Source: Megascapheus bottae
Lineage: Eukaryota > Chordata > Mammalia > Rodentia > Geomyidae
NCBI GenBank assembly: GCA_024803745.1
Contig: JANJXV010000010.1
Coordinates: 28,076,525 to 28,140,524 of the forward strand
DNA length: 64,000 nucleotides
Reading direction: 5' to 3'
Positions within the stretch are counted from its first letter, which is position 1. The number at the start of each line of letters is the position of its first letter. The notes beneath the pieces were generated by a model. It saw only the letters and a program-made list of their open reading frames with translations. It searched no databases and was not told the origin of the DNA. The translations under genes were made by a program, and so were the position numbers. Of this stretch, positions 43,650 through 56,034 are shown piece by piece.

Positions 43650-46600
43650 TGTCATTGCACATAAAAATCATTACATTTAAGTGTAGGGTAAAGAAATACT
43701 GTTTTCATGAAAAGTTTGAGCTTGGTCACGAGCTGGTTGGAGGCAAATAATTTAACATTTCTATAATACTTGATTCTCTGCAGGAGTTAGGTCTTCTGAA
43801 TTAATAATTGTTACAGTTTTTGTGTGTTCTAAAACCCTATGATTTATTTCCAGTTAAAGTGACAGATCATAGCCTTAAACATTTGAAAATGAAAGCTCTA
43901 GACATGGCTAAGAGGGGTGAGGCCTTGAGATGTTTAACTCACATTTAAAGCAAGAAATACTGTTTTATACTTTATCATTCTGTACTTTATAATAATAATA
44001 ATTTTAACAAATAGAAAGAAAGAGTGAATTACTTTTGGTTGCTAAATTAAATTATGTTAACACAGTAGCTACAGAGGTTGTGAATCTATCTCTATCCTTT
44101 GTCTTAATGCATCTCCAAAACCAAGTAACTAATTCTTTCATTTCTCTATACTAATATGATTTATTTAGGATTCCTTTAAGTGACAGAGTTATAAGGAAAT
44201 ATGTTATTTTTAAGCTCTTTAATCAGTATAATTTAGTATTTTTGTATTATTAAATATTATATATGTATGAAAACTATAAGTTTATTATCCTGAATACAAT
44301 ATTGAGACATGACATTTGTATTAGTAATAAAAGATTTAATCCAGAAATCTGAACAATTTTGTTGTATTATCTTCATGTTTGGGTGGGATATCTCAAGCAA
44401 ATAACGAAGAGTTCTTTGACATAAAGTTATAAAGAGGTTGCTTTCTTGGAATATCACAAACACGATATTATATATGCCATCAGAACCATTTCTGATAAAT
44501 CAATGTATTAAGTACTACAATAATAGTAATATTACTGACAGTCACAGTAAATTGAATTATTATTCCTTTAACAATGAATCATTCTTGAAAAATTGGATTT
44601 GTTTCGTTTTCAATCTCTAGGCTCTTCAAACTTCCTCAAAAATATAAACTATTTCTTTTTAGCTGTATTTTTAAAAAGCTATAAGGGATGTTAAAAATAA
44701 CTAAAGCAAAAAACAGACTAAATGAAAGGACAGCATAGTGCTTCTCTAGAGTATTCAAAGGGATGACACATAACAAGATGTATTGTAATAAAAAATGCTT
44801 TGTGGAATGGCAACCCCTTTGTAGACCTACTGAAGTTATTTTTAAAGAAAGAAGTAAAAAGAAATAAAGGAAAACACAATTCCCTGAACAATTATTGCCT
44901 TGACTTAATGCAGTTTTATATATATTGATTAGAAAAAATGCCCATAATTATTACCAAATTGCTTTGCATATTTCATTAGCAATATAATTTCATATCCTAT
45001 TAAAACATCTCATTAGATATAGTTAATATGTTTACTCTATAGGTAAGGTAAGGAAAACTCATAACTGATAGCTGAATCACAATATTTTATAAGGGGCAGT
45101 GTTGAAACTTAGTCTGAGCATATATGTTGAGAGCTCCCTTAGAGATTCAGTGTCACAGTGATATCATATTGATTTTTTGGTTAATTAGTTATATCATACA
45201 CTGGATAATTATTTTGATAAATATCCTTCAATATCCATTCAATGTTCCTTTTCAAGTAGGCCAACTTTAATAGACCAAAGAGTATCCTGGACAGTTTAAT
45301 TTCCTAAATATCTAGCCAAATAATACATCTACAGCTATTTTGGGAAGCCCATAAATGAATGGTCAAGAAAAGGTCATTGAAAGTTCCAATTCAAAATCAA
45401 AGAAAGAAGCTGAGAACTTTTATTGCAATGTTTTCAAAGCCAAATAAACTTCTGATAGATAAATAGTAGTTGAACAATTTGTATTAGTTAACTTACAATG
45501 GATGTTCTTATCATTTGGCATTCTTCTAAACTAGTTTGGTTTTTTTCTTTCAAGTAAAATGTTCAGATTTTAAAAACTCTGTTCCTGGCTGACTAAACTA
45601 GGTAAACATGGTGTCTATTCCAATCACCATGTTGTACTGCAGAGATAAGAACTAGTAATAGAAAGGATGGATTTGATCTATGTACACAGCATGCATGGAA
45701 ATATTATGGTAACATCACTTTATACAACTAATATACATTAAAAAATAAGAAAGTTAAGTCAAGTACACATAATTCAAAACCCTCATTGATAAAATTCTAC
45801 TAATCATGTTGATGTTTGGCTTAAAAATAAAATCATATTTCAAGATGTTAAATAATGACTCATCTAGACCTGCCCACCATAGATACATGCTCAGGAAATA
45901 TATGTATGAAAAGTTCTTCTTGTTTCTTTTCCTTTATTTTCATTCTTCACAGCATTCTTAAATTAGGAAAAGAGTATAATCTAATCATAAATTAGTTTTG
46001 TTACAGAACAACATGACTGCGTATCATGAGGTAACTGTGATATTGCCTCTTTTTCCTGAAAAAAAATAACTGGTATATTATTTTCTTATCGCATTCTCAA
46101 ACAGGAGTTAAATTTTTAGGTTGTCTAAGGGCTTAGAGATTATACTTTCTACACTGTCTCAGAAAAATATCATATATGAATACATCAATAACTCAAAGCT
46201 CTAGGGCAAAAAATTGGTGTGAACTATGAGGTGTGTTAGAATAGTTTTTTTTTCAGTTTACAATCAAAACATCTGGTTGGAGATTTTGAAGACATAGTAG
46301 CATCAAACATGTAAAATTTTATCATGAAACTAAAAATTTGATTTGAAAATTCATTCTAATCACTTCTATTTGTTTTGCAAAGTGACTCTCACAAAGAGGG
46401 AAAAATTGAATGGCCAAGAGGACATATCTATCTTACATGAGGACTACAATTATCATGTATTAGGGATTCATAATAAGAGACTAAATTGATTAATGATGTA
46501 CAAAAACTAAATCACAGTGCCTGAAAATAAGAGAAGAATGAATACATTGTATGACCTGCAAGGTCTTACATAATTTAACATATATGTATGAGAAGTATCC

Positions 46601-46985
46601 CTATATGGAATGGAATAATACTATGGACAAAAAATGAAGAAGATGATGTGTATAAAATGCTGACTTTAAGTTTTAATTATTTACATCTTTTAAATCATCA
46701 CATAATGATCCTATTATTATTATTATTAGTGAAGAAAGAAAAGGTAACTCTAAGTGATATACAGGCACATTTTCTTTTTTGAACATTGAGACTTTCATGC
46801 TTTCTCAGATTTTATCTACTATAATATATATTTAGCAAGAAATACTCTGAGAGATCATTGAAAGAAATTTGTAACTCTTTCTTTGAAGATTTTCAGGCAA
46901 TGGCTTTGGAGAAATATATATATATATCAGAAATTTCTAGTTATTTTGATATTGGAAGTAGGCAGATAATACCTTGAATACTATA
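43650..46985. other. Long AT-rich stretch without recognisable gene
   Basis: About 3.3 kb with no mobile element I can name and no supported open frame. This is the longest apparently repeat-poor block in the window. It may hold old repeats that are too diverged to see by eye. Confidence 0.5.
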
Positions 46986-46989
46986 ACTT

Positions 46990-47090
46990 TAGATCTTAAA
47001 AATAATTTTATTTTTATTATTAAGGTGCTACAAGAGGAGTTGACATTTTATAAATCAGGTAGTGAGTACATTTTTTTGCAGATGTTTCTT
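46990..47090 (-). mobile_element. L1 3' tail
   Basis: On the minus strand it reads AAAAATGTACTCACTACCTG, then a short UTR end and CTTAATAATAAAAATAAAAT. It is the inverted counterpart of the tail at 47586. Confidence 0.65.
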
Positions 47091-47114
47091 ACCTCTCAAA
47101 AAGTGTTCTCATAA

Positions 47115-47582
47115 GCCGAACTCATGCCTGTAATGTTACCTACTCAGGAGGATGAGATCTGAGTATCAAGGTTCAAAGCCAGCCTGGGTGCAAATGGACC
47201 TGAGACTTTTTTTTTTTTTTGTGGGCCATGGGGCTTTTAATAGGCTTGGGAAATGTCCTTGAGCTCTTCAGCTCAAGGCCACTGCCCTACTCTTCAGCAA
47301 AACCCTTCTTGCCATTTTATAGAGGCTAATTTTAGATAAGAGTCTAAAGTCCTTTTGTTTCAGGGCTGCCTTTGAACCTTGATGCTCAGATTACAGCCTC
47401 CTGATTAGCAGGGATTACAGGCATGAACCACCACCTGCCAGGCTAGTACTCAAGACTCATCTTCAATTAACCTCTAGAAAACAGGAAGTGTGGCTTGGCT
47501 CAAGGGTAGGGTGGTAGCTTTGAGGTGAACAGCTCAGAGACAGCCCCCCAACCCGGTTCAAGCCCCATGACCCACCAAAAAA
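47115..47582 (+). mobile_element. Composite SINE split by a minus-strand composite SINE
   Basis: The left piece (47115-47201) has ACTCATGCCTGTAATGTTAC and TTCAAAGCCAGCCTGGG. The right piece (about 47437-47582) has CTCATCTTCAATTAACCTC, GTGTGGCTTGGCTCAAGG, GGTTCAAGCCCCATGACC and a poly(A). The pieces are contiguous in the family's order. Confidence 0.8.
47202..47436 (-). mobile_element. Composite SINE nested in a composite SINE
   Basis: It starts with T-runs (poly(A) on the minus strand), then GGGCCATGGGGCTTTTAATA, GATAAGAGTCTAAAGTCC and CAGCCTCCTGATTAGCAGG, ending TGAACCACCACCTGCCAGGC. A short TSD-like GAGACT / AAGACT flanks it. It was inserted after the plus-strand host copy. Confidence 0.82.
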
Positions 47583-47585
47583 AAA

Positions 47586-47665
47586 ATGTACTCACTACCT
47601 CACATATGTAACTGTCACAACTCTGTAGAGCACCTTGACAATAAAAAGAAATTTAAAAAAATAAA
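47586..47665 (+). mobile_element. L1 3' tail
   Basis: AAATGTACTCACTACCTCAC, then GTAACTGTCACAACTCTGTA and CACCTTGACAATAAAAAGAA, the terminal L1 UTR. It follows the SINE poly(A) directly. Confidence 0.7.
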
Positions 47666-47669
47666 TCCA

Positions 47670-50080
47670 GATGTTAATAATGAAGTAGAAAAACACATTA
47701 TGTATATGTATTTGTGTTTTTTCTTTCTTCTTCCCACTTAACAAATCTTTTTTTTATTTCCTCTTTCATGTTTTCTCTTTCATGATAATTAATATAATAA
47801 CTCAAAAACCTAAAGTATCGAAGTGAAGAGCTTTATTTTTTAAAATAGAAATGGCTTTATTTTTATAAGAAATGTTGCTATCTACCTTAACTGTCAAATA
47901 CATGGCTATTGAGGCAATGTTGTATGTAAAATATGACATATAGAAACATTTCTTTGAAACATACTCATGCCTGTGGTGTTTGAGATGTGGTTTATCCTGT
48001 CACTTAATGTGCAATATTACCTGAAGAAACATTCACTACATGGACAACCTGTACATCAAGAAACAGGAAAAATATATCATTGAAAAAACACACATTGCAT
48101 CTTAATTTATTCATAACTAACCAATTTTAAATCATCTGGCTATTCTCAATGCATTAGTGGAAACACAAACTTCCCCACAGAGAGAGAAATTCCAAGTAAT
48201 GTTTTAGCAATTTTGACATTGATTGGTCAGAGGTATTTAATCTTCACACAGAGAATGATAGCTGATATTGATGATTCTTTTGTTAAGACAAACTTTGAAC
48301 AAATGCTTATCTTGTTTCTTATCTGAATAGTTCAGAATGTTATTTATGAAGAAATATTTACTACACCACAGAAGAGTCACGTCTGACTTTGATATATATG
48401 GCTAAGGGGTAATTTCACCAAATCAGATATTTGTATCTTAAAATAGGTTTGTTTCAAATAGCATACTTTTATTTTCTTGTATTTCTTAGGGAGGAAAAAT
48501 ATGCTAAACTTGGGGTCAAAAATCTGTGTTTGATTTTATTCTAACTCTTAATGCCATTAAGACCCTACAGAAAATAATTAACTCCTTTTAGCTGAAATTT
48601 TCTCTTCTATTTAATGTGATAACTAATACTGTCTTCAGAGTTTGAAAGAGCTAAACCAGAAATAGAGGGAATTATAATAAAAAAAAACACATACATTAAA
48701 AGAGTACAAAGTGTGAGTGTGATAAAAATACTTGCTTTGTGACAACCAATGATTTCCAAAGGACATTGGTAATTGACATTTCAGCTTAGATATCGATTTG
48801 TCAATCCTATAAAATTAAAATTTGAAAACAACTACTTAAAATGAAACAATGTTTAATTCACCAAGGTGGCTGAAGATATGACATTTAAATATGAAAAATT
48901 AAAAAGAGCACCTGACTGACATAAAAATAACCCTCTCTATTATAGGCTGAATTCACAGTATGTAGCCAGAGTCCTTTCATTCTATGTAAAGATGATGTGC
49001 GATTTTTTAAATTGAAATTGATATTTTAAGCAGAGATTCTTCAGTACATTATTATTTACTCTACTAAATATTTTCTCATCCATCTGTCAATCATTTATTT
49101 TTAGCTTAACTTCTTTCCTACCAGAGTTAGTTTTCCATTCATTTTCCTAAATGATTGTCTCTGAATAGAATTTAAGTTTGATGTTTAACTCATAGGATTA
49201 TACATTTACCTGTTGATTTGCATTTTGTCATAAATATAGCTCTTTTGCAAGCCTGCTTTATGACTTTTTATGATTATCTTCTTTTGTCCTTGAATCTGCA
49301 AGTTATCATGTCATTTAGGAGTTAGTGATGATAACTACCTGTTCTTTTATGGTATATATTTTTAGTTATCATGTAAAAGTTTTATACTTACACTGTAACC
49401 TTGGGAGTTGCTCATAGCTTGTGAGTAATAGTCATTATTTATAGCTTACAAGAGAAAGGTTTAATCATTATTACTTTTCCACTTAGCATCACAGCATAGA
49501 TTCTCATAGTCATGTACTGCATGGTAGTCGATGCTGTGCAGAATAAGAATATTTTGCCCATAGATTAGGATGCTTAGCAACACCAGGTCATCTTATGATG
49601 TTTGTGAAAATATACACTGCCATGTTTATTCAAAAATGGATCGTGGTGGCAATCCCCTGCCATACAAATACTTCAGCAAAGTACAAATAAGTGTATCCAG
49701 GTCATGCTGGTTATCAAATGAAACACTATCTCAAAAATAATCAGTGCATACCCTACAATATTTTTTAAAGTTAAAGAAAGCATAGATTGTGAGGGATGAG
49801 TGAGAACTTCAATAGGACTAACATTGATGAAGAAACATGATATTTATAAACTGCTTTGCTAAACAGCAACTGCTTTGTACCATTAATCCTAAAAATAAAA
49901 AAATACATAAATAATGCAAAAGGAATTGATGGCATAGCACAAGTTATAGAGCTCTTACCTAAGAGGCCTGAGTCCATAATGTTTATTGACAATGGTTTAT
50001 GAAAATCTACAAGTTGAATATTTAGCCTTTACTTAGGCCAGTTACCAAAAACAGCATAAATGATCGTTTATTTTGGTATA
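47670..50080. other. AT-rich stretch without recognisable gene
   Basis: No gene recognised. Weak B1-like (49635-49740) and tRNA-SINE-like (49925-49985) patches may exist but are too diverged to list as elements. Confidence 0.5.
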
Positions 50081-50084
50081 AGGC

Positions 50085-50400
50085 CTAGTGTTTGGTAGGC
50101 AGGTGCTCTTGGCTATGTGCACAGCAATCCAGCTACCCTGCTTTTTGCTTTGTTTCATATTTTAGTTACTTTAGTTTGTTGTTTTTTATAGGGAGATCCT
50201 CACTCTTGAGTTGCTTCTACCCATGCCTACTTACTTAACTGGGATCACAATTCATGACAAGTTGTCAGGCTTATTTATTGTGATGGAATCTTGCTAATGT
50301 CTTGTTTTCAGTGGCTGGGAACCACAGGCCTCCCAGTAGCCACTTCGTGTTTGAGAATTACACCCATGAGCCATCAAGCCTGGCCCAGCATTTGAACTGT
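50085..50400 (-). mobile_element. Composite-type SINE, strongly degraded
   Basis: The right end on the plus strand, CACCCATGAGCCATCAAGCC then TGGCCC, and the interior GATCCTCACTCTTGAGTTGC fit the reverse complement of the B1-like half. The remainder is diverged. Confidence 0.5.
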
Positions 50401-50409
50401 ATTAATAAT

Positions 50410-52330
50410 GCAGTAGCTTATCCAAGTTTAAATACAATGAAGCTTGACGCTTTTGATGAATATTTATCATATAACATTTTGTTCCCCCATGTAATTTACC
50501 AAAACATTTCTAATTAATCTTAAATATTCCACTGAAGCCAGAGTCTTTAGACAACAGAGAGAAAACAATGTTGCCAGCTGAAGAGAAAACTATGTTTCAA
50601 GCTGTCACACTATTGCTAAGGAGAGCAGCAGTGAATAGAGAAGAATTTGTAATGTGAAAGAATTCTTTCTCTTCCCTTTCTGTCACATTCCTTTAAATTC
50701 ATAATGTGTTGAAATGTGACCTGGATTACTCTTGACATATGAAATATGGGGAAAACAGCAAAGTAGTATTGTATAAAGGCAGATGCTGTAAAAGAGACAC
50801 TTTAGACATTGTTTCTCACATTATCTTTAGTTCTGTTCCATTTCAATTAAACTTCAGCAAAAATGTCAAATGTCAAATTCTTCATCGGCATTGTATAGAT
50901 TGCATCCATTCAACTTCTGTAGAAATAGTTCCCTAAATGTTGCTGAGTTGATGAGTCCACGAGTGGTCTGGAATTTTTCTCAGACCTAGATCACTTTATG
51001 TCAAATATTTTCTTCCTTGCTCGAACTTATTTTTAATTTTATACTCACCCACTAGTATGATTTTATTCTTTAGATAATACCAATGTAGTTCTCATAAAAT
51101 GTGAATTGAGTTTAAATTTTCTGTCACCCATAGTATTAAAGTCCAATTAAAAGAGATTTTTGCAACCACTCAGTCTCTGGCTAAGTAGAATCATTTTAAC
51201 TAGGAAGCTGCCAACATATGGATTGTGAAAGGCCTGCAGCATTGCTTTCATTGGGGGGCTGCTAAACAATTTTCCTCACAAGTAGATATTTCTTCCAAAG
51301 GGGAATGTACTGCATCTTGTAACCATCTTGGGGCAGGAATGAAAATGATTACCAGTGTTCAGAACTATTAAAAATTCTCCTTTAATCAGAGGCAGCTACA
51401 ATGAATATATGTTCTCTAATAGAGATATATATTTTTCTGTGACATGATAACATACATGGAATTAAAAGATAAAGCTTAGACAAAACTTTGAAATGATACA
51501 GAGGAAAAAATCAGTTCTGTTTAGCTGAATGTCACAATGATAGTCTTCCCAAGTTTATTTACTGGACATATTTGCAGAATGCTTTTGCAGTACTAAGAGG
51601 CATAAATTTCTTTCTCTCTCAATCTATTTATAAGCTATTGAAATCCTATAATGACTGTTTAGGGGGGTCTTAAATGATACAGGTTATGGATAATGGGTTA
51701 CACAGAAAGGTTATTTTTGGAAAGCCTATCACCTAAGTGACTTTAACCTCACTCTGGCCTTCACTTTGATGATAATTTCTTACGCTTCATTCATGGACTT
51801 GTCTCTCTCTCTCTCTTTTTTTTTTTTACCTAGTTCATTCCAATGTTCTCTTTTCAATGTCACATTTGTGCTCTCTCTTGTCCATTTTCACTAGTTCTTT
51901 GGTATCAGGACAAAGGTTTGGTAGGCAGACACTCTCTTTTATGGATTGACATTCTTTGACTTAGTTCTTTGAGTGCTTTTTCATTGTATTTCTGTACAGG
52001 CAGAACATACCTTAAGGGATTAGTAAGAGAACACAGACATTTAAAAAAAAATAACTCCTTATACAATTCTGCCATTTTCATGGAGAACACCACACATACA
52101 CATCCCCCAAATCCCATCCACCCCCCCCATACACAAGGGACTCTAAGAAATAAACACTGGAGCAAATTTAAAATTAGATGTTAATAACGGAAGAGTAGAA
52201 ATTTGGGAGGAACCTTGAGAAAATATATTAAGCCCCATGTACTATTCCAATGATGAACCTATTTTGAAAGTCATCAATCAGAGCAACATAAATAGCAAAT
52301 AAATGATACATCATGAAAATTAATGAACTT
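50410..52330. other. AT-rich stretch without recognisable gene
   Basis: A CT/T run at 51802-51828 and a C-rich run at 52120-52129. The 86-codon minus frame at 51905-52165 shows no recognisable domain. No gene called. Confidence 0.5.
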
Positions 52331-52347
52331 TCAAAGTGGGGAATTTT

Positions 52348-52521
52348 TTTGCCAATCCTGGGCTTGAGCTTAGGGCCTGAGCATTGTCCTTGGACTGCTC
52401 TACCTCTTGAGCCTCAGCACCACTTTCAGCTTTTTTCTATATAGGGGGTATCAAGAAATCAAACCTGGGTCTTTATGCATGCTAGGTGAGCACTCTACCA
52501 TTAGGCTAAACTCCTAGCCCT
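52348..52521 (-). mobile_element. Dimeric ID-like/tRNA-like SINE
   Basis: The reverse complement has both units and a poly(A), seen as T-runs at 52344-52350. The TSD is AAAGTGGGGAATTTTT (52333-52348) and AAAGTAGGGAATTTTT (52522-52537), with one mismatch. Confidence 0.88.
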
Positions 52522-52559
52522 AAAGTAGGGAATTTTTAAAAAAGGATTTCAATAAGTCA

Positions 52560-52770
52560 AACACTCAGACCAGAAGTATAGCCTAGTTGTATAGTGTTTG
52601 CCTAGTATACAGGAAGTGCTGGGTTTGATTCCTTGCCACCACATACACAGAAAAAGCCAGAAGTGATGCTGTGGCTCAAGGATAGAGTGCTAGCCTTGAG
52701 AAAGCTCAGGGAGAGTGCCCAGGCCCTGGGTTCAAGCCGCATTGATTGGCAAAATAACAACAAAAAAATC
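52560..52770 (+). mobile_element. Dimeric ID-like/tRNA-like SINE, older
   Basis: Left unit: GTATAGCCTAGTTGTATAG and GGGTTTGATTCCTTGCC. Linker: CACAGAAAAAGCC. Right unit: GTGGCTCAAGGATAGAGTGC, then a broken A-rich tail. More diverged than the neighbouring minus copy. Confidence 0.82.
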
Positions 52771-52774
52771 AAGC

Positions 52775-53010
52775 ACGCACATGCTATGCAGGAAAAAATC
52801 ACCTATCATTTTAGCTACTCTGGAGTATCTGAAGTATCACAATTCAAAACCAGCTCATGATTTAAAGACCAGAAGACTCCATCTCAAACTAACCAACACA
52901 AAGTCAGGTTAGAAGTGTAGCTTAAGTGGTAGACCACCAATGTAGCTAGCAGCTGAGTAAGCCAATGCCCTAAGTTCACATACCAGAACAGGAAAATAAG
53001 ATAAAAACAA
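52775..53010 (+). mobile_element. Composite SINE, degraded
   Basis: TTTTAGCTACTCTGGAGTAT and ATTCAAAACCAGCTCATGA are the B1-like half. GTGTAGCTTAAGTGGTAGAC and AAGTTCACATACCAG are the tRNA-like half. Confidence 0.6.
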
Positions 53011-53014
53011 TTCC

Positions 53015-53545
53015 AACTATCATAAACTTTTTGTTAAAAGAAGAGCTACAACGTACATTCTGATATAAATGGAGCTTCTATTATTCTTCAAGGTCAAATA
53101 TGCAATAAGAAAATTTGTACAGATTAATTGGGAGGCAGGCTTTATATGATTGTATCAAACATTGCTCTGTCACTGTCTTGCCTGGCACTTGCTTTACTTA
53201 TCTAACTAGAGCTTCTGTATGATTTCATGGAGCAATTTGACTTTGAATGACTTTTAATCTAAAAAATTATCTCTTTGACTTGTTTAGGTCAAAACCACCA
53301 CCATTAGGCATTAATGTGGTTTGAATTATTATGTGACAGCAACTTTAGTGCTGGATGACTGGAACCATGCCTCCATACATAAATAGATGAAATCTTTTTT
53401 CTTTAACATTGATTCTATCAAATGCATCACTTGAAAAATAATATGTGCCACTAACTTCCTTCCTTTCTTTAAAATCGCCTCAGGTTTGGTAGCCACAGAT
53501 ATCCCAGCAACAGGATATCTCAAACAGATATCCTGTTAAGACTCT
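53015..53545. other. Unique stretch without recognisable gene
   Basis: Contains a small repeat of CAGATATCCTGTT-like sequence near 53505-53536. No gene or mobile element is recognised. Confidence 0.45.
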
Positions 53546-53549
53546 CCAC

Positions 53550-53730
53550 TTCAGATACAGTAACAATATGAGATTAACCAAAGGGCAACAAAAGAGAAGA
53601 GAGATACAGAGTAATTAAGAACAACACCTCATATATTGTATATACCTTCATTTGTTTATTTGAACTAGGAAAGGGAAGGAGGGAAAACAAGATGATTGGG
53701 AGGTGGTGGAGGGAAAATTGAATTCTGAGA
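53550..53730. mobile_element. L1 3' UTR with internal inversion
   Basis: 53550-53627 matches the UTR in minus orientation (ACAGTAACAATATGAGATTA, CAAAGGGCAACAAAAGAG). 53630-53725 matches the adjacent UTR in plus orientation (CATTTGTTTATTTGAACTAG, GGGAAAACAAGATGATTGGG). The result is a very short, rearranged L1 end, probably formed by twin priming within the UTR. Confidence 0.7.
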
Positions 53731-53969
53731 GGCCACACAGTGTATACTATTATTGTGTGTGTCCTACTTTAGAATGCTTAATTATATGTGGCAGCCTTAG
53801 ATACAAATGACAATTTCTACTTTTGTATTTATAGCCCAAGCAATGACTGATTACACTCTGCTCACTTTCTTTTCAGATCTGGACTTTGAGTTTCAATATA
53901 AGCAAAATTATGTTAAAATGCAAAATTAATCTTAATCTGTCTAAATTATTGTACAAAAATATGGTAAAC

Positions 53970-54190
53970 TTCCGGGCAAAGTGTCTCATGCCTGAAAGGC
54001 TACTCAAGAGGCTTAGATTTGAGGATCTTGGTTCAAAGCCAGCTGGGGCACTAAAGAAAGAGCATGAGACTGTTTTATCCAATTAATCTCTAGAAAATAG
54101 GAAGTGAGACTGGGTAGGGTTAAGGCAGTAGCCTTGATCTCAAGAGCTCAGGGACCATGACTAGGTCCAGAGATCAAACCTCATGACTGA
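53970..54190 (+). mobile_element. Composite SINE, degraded
   Basis: GTGTCTCATGCCTGAAAGGC, CTACTCAAGAGGCTTAGA and TTCAAAGCCAGCTGGGG make the B1-like half. CAATTAATCTCTAGAAAAT and a tRNA-like half ending CTCATGACTGACTA follow. The tail has become the TA/CA array at 54191. Confidence 0.75.
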
Positions 54191-54191
54191 C

Positions 54192-54229
<38 letters not shown>

Positions 54230-54233
54230 TATA
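54191..54233. repeat. (TA)n(CA)n microsatellite at a SINE tail
   Basis: About 14 TA units, then five CA units, in the position of the SINE tail. Confidence 0.92.
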
Positions 54234-54239
54234 TGTTAA

Positions 54240-55015
54240 ACTTATATACAAATGCTTTTGTTTGATGAAAATATCAGGATCAAATGACTATAGTCAAAAT
54301 CTGTGGTGTTGTTTTGTTAGAATGCAGTTTCCTACTGGAATTGTCCACTACTCATTGTTTAGTAATCTTGTAATATTGGAAAAATATCCACAACAAGAGG
54401 GATAGTAAGGAAGTTAGTTTAGAAAAGTTTTCAGAGATTTCTATTTTGTAGGTGCTTTGGGAATACTCAAGCAACACCACTTCAATTGTGTAGAAGGAGA
54501 ATCCAATAGCCAATATATTACTTAATTCCAGTATGAATGCCCATTATTCAGAGTAATTCCCAATATTTCACCAAAGTAGATAGGTAGCTCTAATATATGA
54601 TACATAATGTTTCTATCTTAATCATTTGTTTTTTAAAAGAGTTTTATGAGAATTTCAGTGTACCTTGAAATTGATGTCTGTCTCCATGCTTTGTGTGTAA
54701 TCATACAACTAGTGGGTTATACAGAATTCCTGGGGAGAGTACAGCTGTTTTCTTTTTAAAAAATTATTTTAAGTAGTTTAATAAAGGATTTGCCATTAGA
54801 CAATGCAGTTTATGAATACCATGCATCTTGATCAATGTCACCTCTTTTATAGAACTGCTTCTTTTACTTTAGACACCAGATGAATCAAAAAATGCTACTA
54901 GATATTTGGGCTTCTATTGTATAATAGCCAGCCATGGAGTTAGGCTTGAGTGATAAAAAGTCAATACACATTTAAGCACAGTTTACATTTCTGATATACA
55001 AAATAAATGATGAAA
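54240..55015. other. AT-rich unique stretch
   Basis: Nothing recognised. Confidence 0.45.
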
Positions 55016-55018
55016 TTA

Positions 55019-55145
55019 GGCGGCTGTATGTGGCCTGTAATCTTAACATCTGTGAGACTGAGGCAGAATTACACATTTTTGTATGGCCTAGATAACAAAG
55101 CAAAATCCTGAATCAAAAAAAAAAAACAGAAATAAACAAACAAGC
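55019..55145 (+). mobile_element. B1-like monomeric SINE
   Basis: GTATGTGGCCTGTAATCTTA, GAGACTGAGGCAGAATTACA and GGCCTAGATAACAAAGCAAA follow the B1/7SL order. An A-run and AAAC-rich tail come next. Diverged. Confidence 0.65.
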
Positions 55146-55279
55146 AAACAATTTTTTAAAAGTTTGGATATAGATGACAACGTTTGGGCAATAACTATTG
55201 GATTACTATTGAATATGATCAGAGCACATGTTGCTATTTGTTCTTGGGGTGCTACTTTGAATTTTTGTTATTGTCATTT

Positions 55280-55402
55280 TGTTCTTGTTTACTTGACACA
55301 GAATATCAATGTATAGCCTAGACTGGCCTTGAAATTGCTCTGGAGGCCGGGATAGACTCTTTTAATCGGGTATTATAGTCATGAGCCACCCAGTTGGCTC
55401 TG
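55280..55402 (-). mobile_element. B1-like monomeric SINE
   Basis: On the plus strand: TGTATAGCCTAGACTGGCCT, then GAAATTGCTCTGGAGGCC and TATTATAGTCATGAGCCACC, the reverse complement of B1. It faces the plus-strand B1 at 55019 about 140 bp away. Confidence 0.7.
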
Positions 55403-55409
55403 AATTTTT

Positions 55410-56030
55410 TGTTTCAAATTAAGTTTATAAAGAACATAATTACCTCTCTGGCAGATGCAAACAGTGTTGCAATAGAATGGGAAGAGAATATATTTATGTA
55501 AATAAAATTATGCAGAGAAACAAATGTAATTTTACTTTAGCATTACAGAACATGAAATGAAAATAAAACTAGATTAGGTTATATTAAATTAAATTAAAAT
55601 GTTGAACTTAGTGCTTATTATTAATCTCAAGCCATTACTGTTTAAATGAATTCTTTTAATATTGAAGAAAAAATGCTGTTCTTGTCCTTTAACACAATAC
55701 ATGTGCCTGTGAATATACATGCCTGTGGCTAAGCCACCATTTCAAATATCTATAACATAATCAGAATCCTTTGCTATGGAGAAAAAGAGTGAAAAGAGCA
55801 TGCTAATATCTCATAACAGTACTTTTCACTTCCTATTTTTTCACTGATATTGTTGGGCTGTTTCTCAAGGTACTAGGAAATTCCATTGCTTCTTAGTAGA
55901 TATTAAAAATGATAGAAGAAAGAACAATTAGGTTTGAAATTCTAATTTAACCTCCTCATTAGAATTGTATTGAATTATAGTTTCTTTTTTTTTCTGGATA
56001 CTTAGGTACAACATGTCAGTTGTGTTTTTC
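55410..56030. other. AT-rich unique stretch
   Basis: Nothing recognised. Confidence 0.45.
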
Positions 56031-56034
56031 TTGT

